From assembly GCF_004792655.1 (NCBI RefSeq), contig NZ_SRZC01000006.1, forward strand, positions 1-64,000: a DNA stretch of 64,000 nt. The letters run 5' to 3'. Numbering within the stretch: the stretch's first letter is position 1; each line of letters begins with the position of its first letter. Source of the stretch: Palleniella muris (GTDB taxonomy: Bacteria > Bacteroidota > Bacteroidia > Bacteroidales > Bacteroidaceae). A model generated the notes under the pieces. The model made no database searches. It saw nothing but the letters and a program-made list of their open reading frames with translations, and was not told the origin of the DNA. Position numbers and translations under genes: made by a program. Positions 48,965-57,571 of this stretch are shown here, piece by piece.

Positions 48965-49792
48965 TTAATTACGTTTGAACAGCATCATATCCGTATATCT
49001 GGAACTATAGTTCATCTGTGCGTTAACCTCAACTTTCCTGCAGTTCTCAAACGGGTTGCCTACCGTACGGTTCTTTCCCATCCAGTCGCACAGTTCCAGT
49101 ATGGAGGACTTGTTTGATGTAAAGTATATGAACCGGTGTCCCTTCAGCACTGTCAGCACATCGAGGTAGTCTGCAAGTTTCCAGTACATTTTGTATGTGC
49201 CTGCGTCCGTGCTAAGATATGGCGGGTCAACAAAGAACACTACGTTTGGAACATCCTTGTATTGTCCGAACAGTTCCTTATAGTCACAGGATGTGACAGT
49301 CAGGCCTTCCAGATAGTCCCTGCATTGCGGATAGTCCGTAGCCCTGACATTATTGTACAGCGTGCTTTTCTGCAAATCCGCAAAGCATGTGGCGTATTTC
49401 ATTGAGAACATTATTGACGAGGATAGTGTTATGTAGTCGACATATCCTTTACGCTCGTACTTGTTTATGCAGGACAGCACACGATCCCTTGCCTTTCCAC
49501 GTATAGGCTTGTTGCGCGGAATGTCTGCGGTTATCTCCCGCAGTTCCGCAAGTATGAGGTTTGTCACCGGCAGCGCCTCCAGCCGTTGGCGGTAGCCGTC
49601 AAAGTCATTGTACACGACCTTGGAGTTCGGCTTCCGGTATTTTGCTATATGCGAGAGTAGTCCGCTTCCTCCAAACAGGTCAACGAATGTCGTGCCGTCA
49701 GGGAATTCCTCAAGCACCTTTATGAACTCTTTTGCAAGCATGCGCTTCTGTCCCTGGAACGGAAGCGGTGCAGATAGATACTGTTTTCTCAT
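48965..49792 (-). CDS. D12-class adenine-N6 DNA methyltransferase (Dam-like)
   Basis: 275 residues. The opening PLPFQGQKR, the SAM motif FVDLFGGSG (37-45) and the catalytic DPPY (189-192) are those of Dam-type enzymes; it ends TDMMLFKRN. It should methylate adenine in phage and host DNA, possibly protecting the phage from restriction. It lies 25 bases upstream of the thymidylate synthase-like gene, so the two are co-transcribed. Confidence 0.9.
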   Translation of the reverse strand: MRKQYLSAPLPFQGQKRMLAKEFIKVLEEFPDGTTFVDLFGGSGLLSHIAKYRKPNSKVVYNDFDGYRQRLEALPVTNLILAELREITADIPRNKPIRGKARDRVLSCINKYERKGYVDYITLSSSIMFSMKYATCFADLQKSTLYNNVRATDYPQCRDYLEGLTVTSCDYKELFGQYKDVPNVVFFVDPPYLSTDAGTYKMYWKLADYLDVLTVLKGHRFIYFTSNKSSILELCDWMGKNRTVGNPFENCRKVEVNAQMNYSSRYTDMMLFKRN

Positions 49793-49841
49793 TTTTCATT
49801 ACTTTTTTTATCATTACTGATGTTATTCAAAAATATTTTCT

Positions 49842-49849
49842 TACCTTTG
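49842..49849 (+). promoter_or_regulatory. -7 promoter element of the structured RNA
   Basis: TACCTTTG matches the Bacteroidetes TAnnTTTG consensus exactly and ends three bases before the RNA's outer stem. No clear -33 TTG is seen. Confidence 0.55.
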
Positions 49850-49852
49850 CAT

Positions 49853-49980
49853 CGCCAATCATTTATATAACCGAAAAACCGAATCAGCATGAAAGAGGGT
49901 CTATGCCCCCAGTCACGTGCTTATTCGGTTCGTAGTTAATAAATGATTGGCGTCTATATTAACAGGCTGGGGGCTTTTTT
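49853..49980 (+). ncRNA. Candidate structured noncoding RNA with pseudoknot
   Basis: A perfect 14-bp closing stem pairs 49853-49866 with 49939-49952. Inside it, ACCGAAT (49878-49884) pairs with ATTCGGT (49923-49929). The internal loop GCCCCCAG (49905-49912) is perfectly complementary to CTGGGGGC (49967-49974), just outside the stem and directly followed by six T. This makes an 8-bp pseudoknot ending in a terminator-like tail. A 16-codon frame starts at 49889 within the structure. No plus-strand gene follows, so it looks free-standing. I do not recognise the class. Confidence 0.6.
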
Positions 49981-50051
49981 ATTCCCGCCCCCTTGGGAAC
50001 TTTCAGGCTTATTCTGTCATGTTATTCCATTTTCATTTTTAGTATTTCCAA

Positions 50052-50600
50052 TTAAGGGTTATCCCATGTGATGATTCCTGTGCTGTTGCTGCGGTTTCCG
50101 TTAATTGTGATGATTGAGGGTTCGACGCCTCCGCATGCTTCTCCAACCCCGGCACCCATGAGTGTAAGATAGTAGTCGAAGCCGTTGACGATACATTGGT
50201 AGGTGCCGTATACGGATCCGGAGAATGTTCCGAATATGATTACCAGCCCGGAGGAGGCAAGCGGCACGACGTTATCTGTGACGAATTGGTTCCATGTAGG
50301 GTTTATGCCGTAAAATGTGCTTGGCTTGCCTCCTCCGATGACGAAGTCGGGCCCGAAAAGTATTCTGTCGGCTTTTGCCTTGTCGTCGGCAGTCATTACT
50401 CCGGCCTTTTTGCTTGTGGCTCCGTCTATATCAAAATCTATTTCTTGTGTGTCGCCGTTCCGTATAGAGATGAAATATGGGTTTGCTTCTTGCACACATG
50501 TCGTGCCTAACAGGTCTTCCAGCTCTCTTTTTGTGTAGAAGGTCTGCTTGATTTTTCTCCATAGTGCGGATATGCTGTTAAGGTCTGCGATTTTTGCCAT
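50052..50600 (-). CDS. Phage tail-fibre-type protein
   Basis: 182 residues. The N-terminus ISALWRKIKQTFYTKRELEDLL resembles that of the 391-residue fibre protein (ISALWSKIKAGFASKTEFDALV), and both carry an AT-x-KAGVM-[ST]A-x-DK motif. The C-terminal ~100 residues are Gly-rich and beta-like, suiting a receptor-binding tip. Its start lies inside the 3' end of the PI-PLC-like gene. Confidence 0.65.
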   Translation of the reverse strand: MAKIADLNSISALWRKIKQTFYTKRELEDLLGTTCVQEANPYFISIRNGDTQEIDFDIDGATSKKAGVMTADDKAKADRILFGPDFVIGGGKPSTFYGINPTWNQFVTDNVVPLASSGLVIIFGTFSGSVYGTYQCIVNGFDYYLTLMGAGVGEACGGVEPSIITINGNRSNSTGIITWDNP

Positions 50601-51241
50601 TTTGGATAATTGTTTTCGGGTTCGACATGTACATAATCCAACATCAGATAGTCATAATTTCCAAATTCCTTGATATATCGTTTGTTGTACCTCTTTGCCC
50701 AATATCTCAGGAATGGAGGGTATTTCACGAAGCCAAGCCACCAGGGAAACCTTGCGTCCTTCATCTTCTCCTTCACCCACCATGTCGCCCAATATACCTC
50801 TTTCCCGGAAATGGGGATGCGGGTGTCATACTTCCCTCCGTTCGCCTCGTCCCACACCACTTGCAGCTTCAGGTTGCCATAGAGCAGGCGCACCCTGCTC
50901 ACGAGAATGTCGAATTCTAATGGGGAGGCGGAATGACGAAAGTTCCTGTCATTGACAAGCTGCACGAAGACGGTTTCCTTATCTTTCCGTGCAGCGTTGT
51001 CAAGAAATGCAAGTACATTGTCAAGAGTGACATCATAGAGTGCTATTCCATGCGAGCCACACCATTTGCCGCCTCTTTTCGTTACTTGGAGATTAAACCA
51101 TCTTATGCCATCATTGTACTGTTGTTCTATGGTATACCCTTTCCTCTGGCACCTGCACACGATGTTTATCAGTGCGCCGAAAGGTCTGAGATACCACACC
51201 AAAGGGTATGATGTCAGTGAGTTATGTGTGCCTAATGTCAT
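50507..51241 (-). CDS. PI-PLC X-domain-like protein in the phage tail region
   Basis: 244 residues. The motifs GTHNSLTSYP (first catalytic His, residue 5), DGIRWFNLQV and CGSHGIALYDVTLDNVLAFL (second His) match the X domain of phosphatidylinositol phospholipase C. The D-x-R of the usual GIRxxDxR is replaced by N-L-Q, so phosphodiesterase activity is doubtful. There is no signal peptide. It overlaps the next fibre gene by 94 bases, an unusually long overlap. Binding of inositol lipids on the host surface is an inference. Confidence 0.7.
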   Translation of the reverse strand: MTLGTHNSLTSYPLVWYLRPFGALINIVCRCQRKGYTIEQQYNDGIRWFNLQVTKRGGKWCGSHGIALYDVTLDNVLAFLDNAARKDKETVFVQLVNDRNFRHSASPLEFDILVSRVRLLYGNLKLQVVWDEANGGKYDTRIPISGKEVYWATWWVKEKMKDARFPWWLGFVKYPPFLRYWAKRYNKRYIKEFGNYDYLMLDYVHVEPENNYPKWQKSQTLTAYPHYGEKSSRPSTQKESWKTC

Positions 51242-51260
51242 GCTCTTTTACAGATTTTAT

Positions 51261-51293
51261 GGCTTCCCCACGGATGACAAACGCGGGGAAGCC
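51261..51293 (-). terminator. Hairpin between fibre and PI-PLC-like genes
   Basis: GGCTTCCCC and GGGGAAGCC arms form a strong stem 17 bases past the fibre stop. The T-tract is weak, so partial read-through into the PI-PLC-like gene is likely. Confidence 0.5.
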
Positions 51294-51309
51294 GGATGTT
51301 AACATTGCC

Positions 51310-51960
51310 TTAGGCGAGCAGAGCCTCAACCTCTGCAACAGAGGCAATGCTCAGACCGTCAAGTTTTACCTTGTCTACAGCGGACATGAGACCGTCAGCA
51401 GCGCTCGTTGCCTTGTTGTAGGTGGTGTTTGCCCATGGTACGTTGACATAGGCTTTGCCGTTTTCGTCAAGAGCCACCGGGTAGTTCTTGTTGTTTGCTG
51501 TGTAGCCTGTCTTGATACCACCGAGTTCTCCTGCTGCCGCCTGTTTGAGGTTCAAATCTCCGTTGGGGTCTATCTCGAGTCCTTCAAGAGGCGAGAGAAT
51601 TGGGACTTGTACATAGAGTTTGCCATCGGATCCGATGTAGGCTTTTTCCCATTTGTTTTCATTTGGGAGTTCGGCAAGTGTCTTGTCCTCAGCCTTTATA
51701 CCACCGGTCGTTGTGTCTGTCGCGAGCGGGACGGATGTCATGCCAGGCTTGAATTCCCTCCATCTGCCTGTTATGGTGTCAACGGAGTTTGATGCCCGGA
51801 ACTCGTATCGCTTGTTGTCCTCGAGACAGAAGGCTAGGTGTCCCTCGTCAATGGATGCCTCCGGGTAGGCTTTCATTGCCGCCTTTGTTGCGAACTGGTC
51901 ACGTTCGAAATTGCCTTTTTTCCCCTGGTAGGAAAGGTTGTCGATATACTGTACTGCCAT
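51310..51960 (-). CDS. Phage tail-fibre protein
   Basis: 216 residues. It begins with YIDNLSYQGKKGNFERDQFATKAAMKAYPE and has repeated trimeric-fibre motifs: TTTGGIKAEDKTLAEL, GELGGIKTGYTANN and KATSAADGLMSAVDKVKL. Such motifs are common in shaft or chaperone-free fibre proteins. It follows the 391-residue fibre gene by six bases. Confidence 0.72.
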   Translation of the reverse strand: MAVQYIDNLSYQGKKGNFERDQFATKAAMKAYPEASIDEGHLAFCLEDNKRYEFRASNSVDTITGRWREFKPGMTSVPLATDTTTGGIKAEDKTLAELPNENKWEKAYIGSDGKLYVQVPILSPLEGLEIDPNGDLNLKQAAAGELGGIKTGYTANNKNYPVALDENGKAYVNVPWANTTYNKATSAADGLMSAVDKVKLDGLSIASVAEVEALLA

Positions 51961-51966
51961 GGTCGT

Positions 51967-53142
51967 TTACTTGAATTGGAGTGAGTAGTTTGTTACTGAT
52001 GACGCGTCGTTGAGGAGGTAGACATAGTAAGCCTCGCCGTTGAGTGTGACCTCAGAGCGTGTGTATGAGTTGATGAACTCGTTCTTTCCGTCCGTGATGG
52101 ATGTCAGTGCCCCGAATGCTTTCGGATAGGCATACATGTTCTTCTGTGCAGTCTGTGTGAATGCGGCAGTGGTGTATGCCTTCGAGTTCTGCACTGCCTC
52201 TGTCTTTCCAGCAAGCCCTGTGATGTTTGCAGCGTTGGCGACGAAGTCTGCCGGGACGACGGAGAAGTACTTCGGATTTACGAAGGTTGCGGATGTGGAG
52301 CCGGACTTCTTCACGCCCTTGTTTGTCACCTCTACGGTGTAGGTGGTGTTGGCTGTGACGCCGGAGAAAGCCTTGCTCGTGGTTGTGTTGGTGACTTCCG
52401 TTCCGTTGACCTTTACGGTTTCCGGCGTGATGACCTTGTCGCCCTCCTTGACCGTCCAGCGCACTGTCACGGTCTGTGTGGTGCCTTTCTTGTAGACGGA
52501 ACCGCCTGAGACAGAGATGGAGAGTGGGAACACCTTGTCCTGCAGCTGCTTGATGGCGTCGATATGGCTTTCGAGGGTTTCCTTGTCTTCAGCGGACATG
52601 ACGCCTGCCTTTTCGGTCGTTGCGGAAGGTATGCGTACGGCTTCGTCATACATCTCATCGCCTTCCCCTATGATGCACTGTCCAAGTGTGACATCATCGG
52701 TGCTTGTCTCCAGTGTCCCTCCATTGTACAGGCGGAGGAAGCTTTCCTTTGCTGCGTTATAGTCTTCAGCCGTTTCCTTAAGGTCGTTGACCTCTTTGGT
52801 GATGACCTTGTTCTTAACCGGGTTCTCGGATGTTTCGGAGAGTGCGTCGTCAACAGCGATTTTTATTCCGTCCGGACCGATTTTCTCATACTTTTTTGTT
52901 GATTCGATGTAGACGTACTCGTCGTAGACATTACCTTTCTCACTCTCCGCCTTCGGCACGAGGTAGAGGCATTTCGGGTCACCTGTTGCCGGTAATGTCT
53001 CAACGATTTTGTAGATTGACACATCAAGTTTCGCGACTTCCTTGACAAGAGCGTCGAACTCAGTCTTGGATGCGAACCCCGCCTTGATTTTTGACCACAG
53101 GGCTGAAATGCCGTCAAGGGTCACAAGTTTGTTGTTTGCCAT
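51967..53142 (-). CDS. Phage tail-fibre protein with Ig-like domain
   Basis: 391 residues: an N-terminal attachment segment (DGISALWSKIKAGFASKTEFDAL), a helical shaft, a TEKAGVMSAEDKETLESH motif near 185, then an Ig-like domain (about 205-290: SISVSGGSVYKKGTTQTVTVRW, cited as position) and a beta C-terminus. It is a likely adhesin or fibre. Confidence 0.72.
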   Translation of the reverse strand: MANNKLVTLDGISALWSKIKAGFASKTEFDALVKEVAKLDVSIYKIVETLPATGDPKCLYLVPKAESEKGNVYDEYVYIESTKKYEKIGPDGIKIAVDDALSETSENPVKNKVITKEVNDLKETAEDYNAAKESFLRLYNGGTLETSTDDVTLGQCIIGEGDEMYDEAVRIPSATTEKAGVMSAEDKETLESHIDAIKQLQDKVFPLSISVSGGSVYKKGTTQTVTVRWTVKEGDKVITPETVKVNGTEVTNTTTSKAFSGVTANTTYTVEVTNKGVKKSGSTSATFVNPKYFSVVPADFVANAANITGLAGKTEAVQNSKAYTTAAFTQTAQKNMYAYPKAFGALTSITDGKNEFINSYTRSEVTLNGEAYYVYLLNDASSVTNYSLQFK

Positions 53143-53201
53143 AAAAATGAAATTTGGTTAATAAATAAGTTTTTCTCGTATTGTTCGAGGGGTGGGATAT
53201 G

Positions 53202-54638
53202 TCATTTGTTGATGACCTCCAGGACTTCGGATGCTGTCGCGAATGCGCATGGTGCGATTTTTGTCAATGTGACCGCGCCGTCAGCGAGCTTGCGTGTTGT
53301 CACGGAGCCGTCAGCGAGTTCTCCGCCACAGTCGTTGGTGATGGGAGTCAGTGTCTGTTCCTCCTCATTCCAGAGGTAGAGATGCCTGCCCTGTATGTAG
53401 ATTTTGTCTTTGTAGGGCAGCGGTAGGTTTTTCTCTGTCCGGTGGTTGTACAGCTCTTCCGTTGTCCATGATGTGAAGACAATAGAGCCGTACAAGCCTC
53501 GGAAGCAGCGGTGGCTTGGCACATAGAATATTCTTTCCGGTGACAGGTCAGCGGTTTCGGTCTCGTATTCACAGTCCTCTGGCGGTTCTTTTATGCCTGC
53601 GAAGCGCGCTGTGGCTCCCTGCAGGGCGTTGGCGGCCTTCCCTGCCACTTTGTCGACATATCTTTTGGGCACAGCGTGGTCGTCTTCGGTAGGTTCGTTG
53701 ATGACATGAATATCTTTTTTCTCATCAATGATGATTCCGCCTTGGCATCCAAGGGAGGTTATGTTGAGCGGTTTGAGGATTGTGCCTCCTTGGGATTTCA
53801 TGAGGGCATCGTCGCTGATACCTTTGAGTTCCGCTTTCAGGACTGCGATGACATCCTCCCATGGTTCCCATACCCCTTTACTGCAATTGCGCCTGAGTAT
53901 GGCGAACTCTGCACCGGAAGCGAGACTGCCCCCGGCAACGCTTACCGGACCGGAGATGACCTGCGTCCAGTCATTGTTGGCGTAGCCACGCTCGAACACA
54001 CGCACATCAAACGGCGCCCCGTTGAGCAGGCCGCGGTACCATCCCGACCTGTTCGCGTCATCCGCTCCTCCGTTGAGCTTGTCGAGAGCTGCAGAGACAA
54101 GCTCCCAGTCGCTGAAATTCCCCGGTGTCTCTGTGTCCCATCCCGGCAGGAAGCGGTAAGGGAGGTTGCGGTCAGCCCCCAAGCCCACAATGCCTTTACC
54201 AAGTCCATCAATGTCCTTTCTGTTGTCCTCTATCCATGTACGCAGGCTGTCTATATTGTTCTGCAATGTAGATATGTTGCTGATGTTGCCGATAAGAAGC
54301 CATCCGGGGTTCTGGAATGCATAGATGTCTCCGCTGTCCGGTGCAGTGGGATTGTTGTTGTCATATATACATACAAGCTGTCCAAACCGCAGTTCCTTAC
54401 CGTTTGTCCCCACTGGTGTGGTGTCCGGCTCCATTTCCGCACAACTCCTGTATACCTTGCGTATTCCGAGACTGCCGGCATTCTGCTCCATGGTGGCGAT
54501 ATATGCGAGTGTGTCGTACTGCAGCCCTCCCACATCCTCCGGTGTGATGCTGTCTGTATCGGTCTGTCTTCTCAGCGTGCCGGCACGCTTCTGCAGGTTG
54601 TATATTGATTCCATAACAGATTTATTTTGGTAGTTCAA
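53202..54638 (-). CDS. Phage tail-fibre or baseplate-wedge-linked fibre
   Basis: 478 residues. Fibre signatures include AVPKRYVDKVAGKAANAL and a C-terminal DGSVTTRKLADGAVTLTKIA repeat; the middle has a WYRGLLNGAPFDVRVF-type region seen in phage fibres. The first ~40 residues (SIYNLQKRAGTLRRQ) are coiled. It overlaps the upstream gene by 17 bases. Confidence 0.72.
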   Translation of the reverse strand: MNYQNKSVMESIYNLQKRAGTLRRQTDTDSITPEDVGGLQYDTLAYIATMEQNAGSLGIRKVYRSCAEMEPDTTPVGTNGKELRFGQLVCIYDNNNPTAPDSGDIYAFQNPGWLLIGNISNISTLQNNIDSLRTWIEDNRKDIDGLGKGIVGLGADRNLPYRFLPGWDTETPGNFSDWELVSAALDKLNGGADDANRSGWYRGLLNGAPFDVRVFERGYANNDWTQVISGPVSVAGGSLASGAEFAILRRNCSKGVWEPWEDVIAVLKAELKGISDDALMKSQGGTILKPLNITSLGCQGGIIIDEKKDIHVINEPTEDDHAVPKRYVDKVAGKAANALQGATARFAGIKEPPEDCEYETETADLSPERIFYVPSHRCFRGLYGSIVFTSWTTEELYNHRTEKNLPLPYKDKIYIQGRHLYLWNEEEQTLTPITNDCGGELADGSVTTRKLADGAVTLTKIAPCAFATASEVLEVINK

Positions 54639-55431
54639 AAACTATTCTCACAGGCACATCAGCCGGGCAGGACGCGTCATCAAACGGCAGCTGGATGTCA
54701 AGCCGCACATTTCCCTCAAAACCAAGCAGCTGTCCACCAATCACACCATTTCCTGTGCGCACGTATGCCTCGCATGACGAGCGGAAATATTGCAGGAATG
54801 TCTTGTCTGTGGCGAACAATAGGATGCTGCCATCTATAGTAGCCTTACTGTTGCTTCTGATGTCTACGCGGACACGGTAGCAGTCACCGAGCTCCTTATA
54901 TTTGATTGTGCCGGAATATCCATTGAAAAAATGAGCTGTTATCTGTTGCCATGACTCAGGTTCTTTTATCCCCACCATTTGTTTGACAAGGTCAGAGAGT
55001 ACCGGTAGCTCAAGATAATTGTAATATTCTGCAGCACCGGTGTTATCCTGGCTTATATGCACTTTCCTGGCGATACGGCACGGACGTTCCTGACCATCGT
55101 CAAACTGCCGCCTGTCCGCCTCCACTGTATTTATGCAAAGATATACAGGTTCCTCCATCATATTGTAAGGGACTTGCAGATTGGTGTCTTCCCATGACAA
55201 GAACTCCCCATTGGCAATAACCGTCCCTGCCTTTATAAGTACAGTCACACCGGACTCATCTTGTTCAATGACATCCCAACCTCCCTTTTGAAACAGAAAC
55301 ACGTTTTCCCCGTTTCCGAGCATCTTCACCAACGCCGCCATGGCGGATGTGTCATTATCCTGCAAGAGCTGCAGGTCATCAAGGTACACAGGCTGTCCGC
55401 CCTCGCTGAATTTGATTTTATTCATAGTCAT
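54622..55431 (-). CDS. Phage tail protein of unknown type
   Basis: 269 residues, beta-rich. It starts KIKFSEGGQPVYLDDLQLLQDN, similar to openings of proteins encoded next to gpI-like genes, and ends RIVFELPK. It lies between the gpI-like gene and the fibres, overlapping both. It may join fibre to baseplate; no family was recognised. Confidence 0.6.
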   Translation of the reverse strand: MTMNKIKFSEGGQPVYLDDLQLLQDNDTSAMAALVKMLGNGENVFLFQKGGWDVIEQDESGVTVLIKAGTVIANGEFLSWEDTNLQVPYNMMEEPVYLCINTVEADRRQFDDGQERPCRIARKVHISQDNTGAAEYYNYLELPVLSDLVKQMVGIKEPESWQQITAHFFNGYSGTIKYKELGDCYRVRVDIRSNSKATIDGSILLFATDKTFLQYFRSSCEAYVRTGNGVIGGQLLGFEGNVRLDIQLPFDDASCPADVPVRIVFELPK

Positions 55432-55948
55432 ATAGTTCTATGCCGAACGTGCGTCCGGCCGGTTTGTATGCGTCAAGGATATTGCGTATTGCAAGGTAGT
55501 GCTCCCACCCGAACTTATCCTCCTCCCTGGATTCTGTCGATGTGCAGAGGAAGGTCGGCACTCTCACGATGAAGTTCAGTGTCTGGAAATACTCGTTTTT
55601 CAGCCCGAACACGAGGCCGTTCCCTTCTTCATGCGTGAACAGGCATGCCGGAGGCTGCGCTTCCTTCCTGAAATAGAACGCCCTCCTTTTTGTGACCTCG
55701 TCAGGCGTCACGATGTATATCTGCCGCCCGGTCAGGCAGAATGCATCGTTCAGGGCTTTTTCAAGGTACTGCACATTGCCTGTTATGTCCAGTCTGTCAT
55801 CCGTTTTCTCTTTCAGGCTGTAGAACTTGTCATATATGTACCGCAAAGGCATTACCATGACTTTCAGCAAAGCCACAAGGAAGACGCTCCTCAGCACAGG
55901 AGGCAGCATGTATACCGCGAATCTCGCAAAATCAATCTTATACCACAT
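55418..55948 (-). CDS. gpI-like tail formation protein
   Basis: 176 residues. DFARFAVYMLPPVLRSVFLVALLKVM and the following LTGRQIYIVTPDEVTKRRAFYF region, with its place right after the gpJ-like gene (11-base overlap), fit the tail protein I slot of contractile phages. Confidence 0.65.
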   Translation of the reverse strand: MWYKIDFARFAVYMLPPVLRSVFLVALLKVMVMPLRYIYDKFYSLKEKTDDRLDITGNVQYLEKALNDAFCLTGRQIYIVTPDEVTKRRAFYFRKEAQPPACLFTHEEGNGLVFGLKNEYFQTLNFIVRVPTFLCTSTESREEDKFGWEHYLAIRNILDAYKPAGRTFGIELYDYE

Positions 55949-56786
55949 AGCTCAGTGTGTTTGGAAGTCCCTCCGGAATGTAGCTTCCGCTCAGACCTGC
56001 ATAATTGTTCCCCTTTATCTCCGTCCAGGCGGCCGATGCGTCCGTCCTGTAGCGGCATATTCCCAGCTCAACATCCTCCACGCCCTCCACCGCCTGTATG
56101 GCATCCACAAGGCGTGTCTTGTTGAATGTGCCTCCATAGACAATGTTCTTCAGATATTCCTCTATTGCCCGTTCCACAGGCTTCCCTCCGCCCTTCAGCA
56201 GTGTTCCGGAACTGTCAAGTATCAACGGATCTGCCGTTATCACCGCGTTGATTGTCACACGGTCGCTCTCATGGCTGTTGATGTTCAGGATGACACCGGC
56301 TATCTTGACCCTGTCCATATATTGTTTGAACACTGTCAGAACATCATTTGAAAGGGCGACAGGACGGTTGTCTTTCTCCCCGCTGACAAGAATCTGCACG
56401 CTTGTGCCCCTGTCCCTCACAGCCGCAAACCTCACGACACGCTTCGACTCGTCAGCCTCCGCATATCCATACCTGCATGTCTTATCATCAAAGACAAGCG
56501 CATCGCCATATTGGAAGGCAAGCGCTGTTTTGTGGTACCACGGCACGCTTGCCACCACAGCCGATGCCACCTTCTCCTCTACATCCGCCTTGTGCCTGTC
56601 GAAAATGACCTCAAGCACATGGCATCCTGCCGCGACTATGAAGAACAGGATGTTCTCCAGGCTGACGCTCGAGAAGCGCCCGTGCCATGTGTCGCCCTCC
56701 CCCAGTCCGTATTTCTCGCGGATAGCCGGGTCCGCCATGAAAGCGTCCGTCATCGTCTTCTTTATCTCTGCTGTACTACGTGCCAT
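55938..56786 (-). CDS. Baseplate J-like protein
   Basis: 282 residues. The middle block (DRGTSVQILVSGEKDNRPVALSND) and the C-terminal DPLILDSSGTLLKGG, VERAIEEYLKNIVYGGTFNKTRLVDAIQAVEGV (cited as position 210-250) are typical of P2 gpJ/Mu gp47 baseplate proteins. Confidence 0.82.
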   Translation of the reverse strand: MARSTAEIKKTMTDAFMADPAIREKYGLGEGDTWHGRFSSVSLENILFFIVAAGCHVLEVIFDRHKADVEEKVASAVVASVPWYHKTALAFQYGDALVFDDKTCRYGYAEADESKRVVRFAAVRDRGTSVQILVSGEKDNRPVALSNDVLTVFKQYMDRVKIAGVILNINSHESDRVTINAVITADPLILDSSGTLLKGGGKPVERAIEEYLKNIVYGGTFNKTRLVDAIQAVEGVEDVELGICRYRTDASAAWTEIKGNNYAGLSGSYIPEGLPNTLSYVV

Positions 56787-56793
56787 AATATGA

Positions 56794-57069
56794 TTATGAA
56801 AATTCCTCTGTGAATTCTTCCGTGAACACTTTCATGCGCACTCCGCCCTCATTGCGTGCTGTCGCCGGGCTCACCTCATTGTCCCTGCACCAGCCTTCCA
56901 TCGTGCGGTTCCATACCGCATCAGGCAAGGACAGGACTATGCCGGCTTTCAGCTCTGCCGTCATGCTTGCATTGTTGAGCCGCGCAATCTCCGTCATGGC
57001 CTCCCATGCGCCGAAGCACTCTATCGCGACATCCGCCATTGTCTGTCCGTCCTTTACCGTGTATCTCAT
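56794..57069 (-). CDS. LysM-like tail protein (gpX type)
   Basis: 91 residues. The sequence YTVKDGQTMADVAIECFGAWEAM, then LNNASMTAELKAGIVLSLPD, is the short LysM domain found in P2 gpX-like tail proteins. It probably binds peptidoglycan or helps baseplate assembly. Confidence 0.75.
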   Translation of the reverse strand: MRYTVKDGQTMADVAIECFGAWEAMTEIARLNNASMTAELKAGIVLSLPDAVWNRTMEGWCRDNEVSPATARNEGGVRMKVFTEEFTEEFS

Positions 57070-57569
57070 TTCACTTTTTTCCTTAAAATAATGACAATAA
57101 CAACTATTGCCGACAATGCAGCATACAGGAGCAGTCCGCGCATGGAGTGTCCGGAACTGCTTTTGACATGGTGTCGGGCATCTGACTTGGACTGTGTATC
57201 ACGGCATGCCGCTGTCTGTATGTTCGCAATGGCGGACGACTGTGCCGAGTGTGTGCCGGAACATGAGGCTTTCTTCCTGCCTGTCCCTTTGTACCTTTCC
57301 TGCGACAGAACCTTCTCACGCATGACTATACGTCCGCATGAATCCGTGACAATGCGCTCACATAATCTCTGCACGATGCTGTCCATCCCGCTCTCAGTCT
57401 CTGCCACGCAGGACTGTCTCGTTGAATCCTGCATGACCGTCACACTTTCCATTCCTGCATTCTGGATATAGCTTGTGTGCAGCAGTTCCCTGCTGCCGGT
57501 TTCCGCTTTTTCCTTTGTCGCGCAGCCCGAAAGGCTCAGCGCAAACAGAATAATGACAAACGCTTTCAT
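57066..57569 (-). CDS. Putative unimolecular spanin (lipoprotein with C-terminal anchor)
   Basis: 167 residues from the ATG at 57569, two bases after the amidase stop. The N-terminus is a lipoprotein signal (FVIILFALSLSGC, Cys at about 15). The C-terminus is a membrane segment (LLLYAALSAIVVIVIIL) with a basic end. A lipid anchor at one end and an inner-membrane anchor at the other, next to holin and endolysin genes, is the layout of u-spanins, which fuse the two membranes at lysis. Confidence 0.62.
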   Translation of the reverse strand: MKAFVIILFALSLSGCATKEKAETGSRELLHTSYIQNAGMESVTVMQDSTRQSCVAETESGMDSIVQRLCERIVTDSCGRIVMREKVLSQERYKGTGRKKASCSGTHSAQSSAIANIQTAACRDTQSKSDARHHVKSSSGHSMRGLLLYAALSAIVVIVIILRKKVK

Positions 57570-57571
57570 GC

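Noticed and set aside
50052..53142. Diversity-generating retroelement acting on the fibre genes
   Set aside because: No reverse transcriptase, template repeat or accessory gene was seen in the visible part of the phage; it could only lie beyond the window.
53676..54608. 310-codon plus-strand frame antisense to the fibre gene
   Set aside because: Cys/Val-rich composition, no motif, and it lies fully opposite a recognisable fibre gene.
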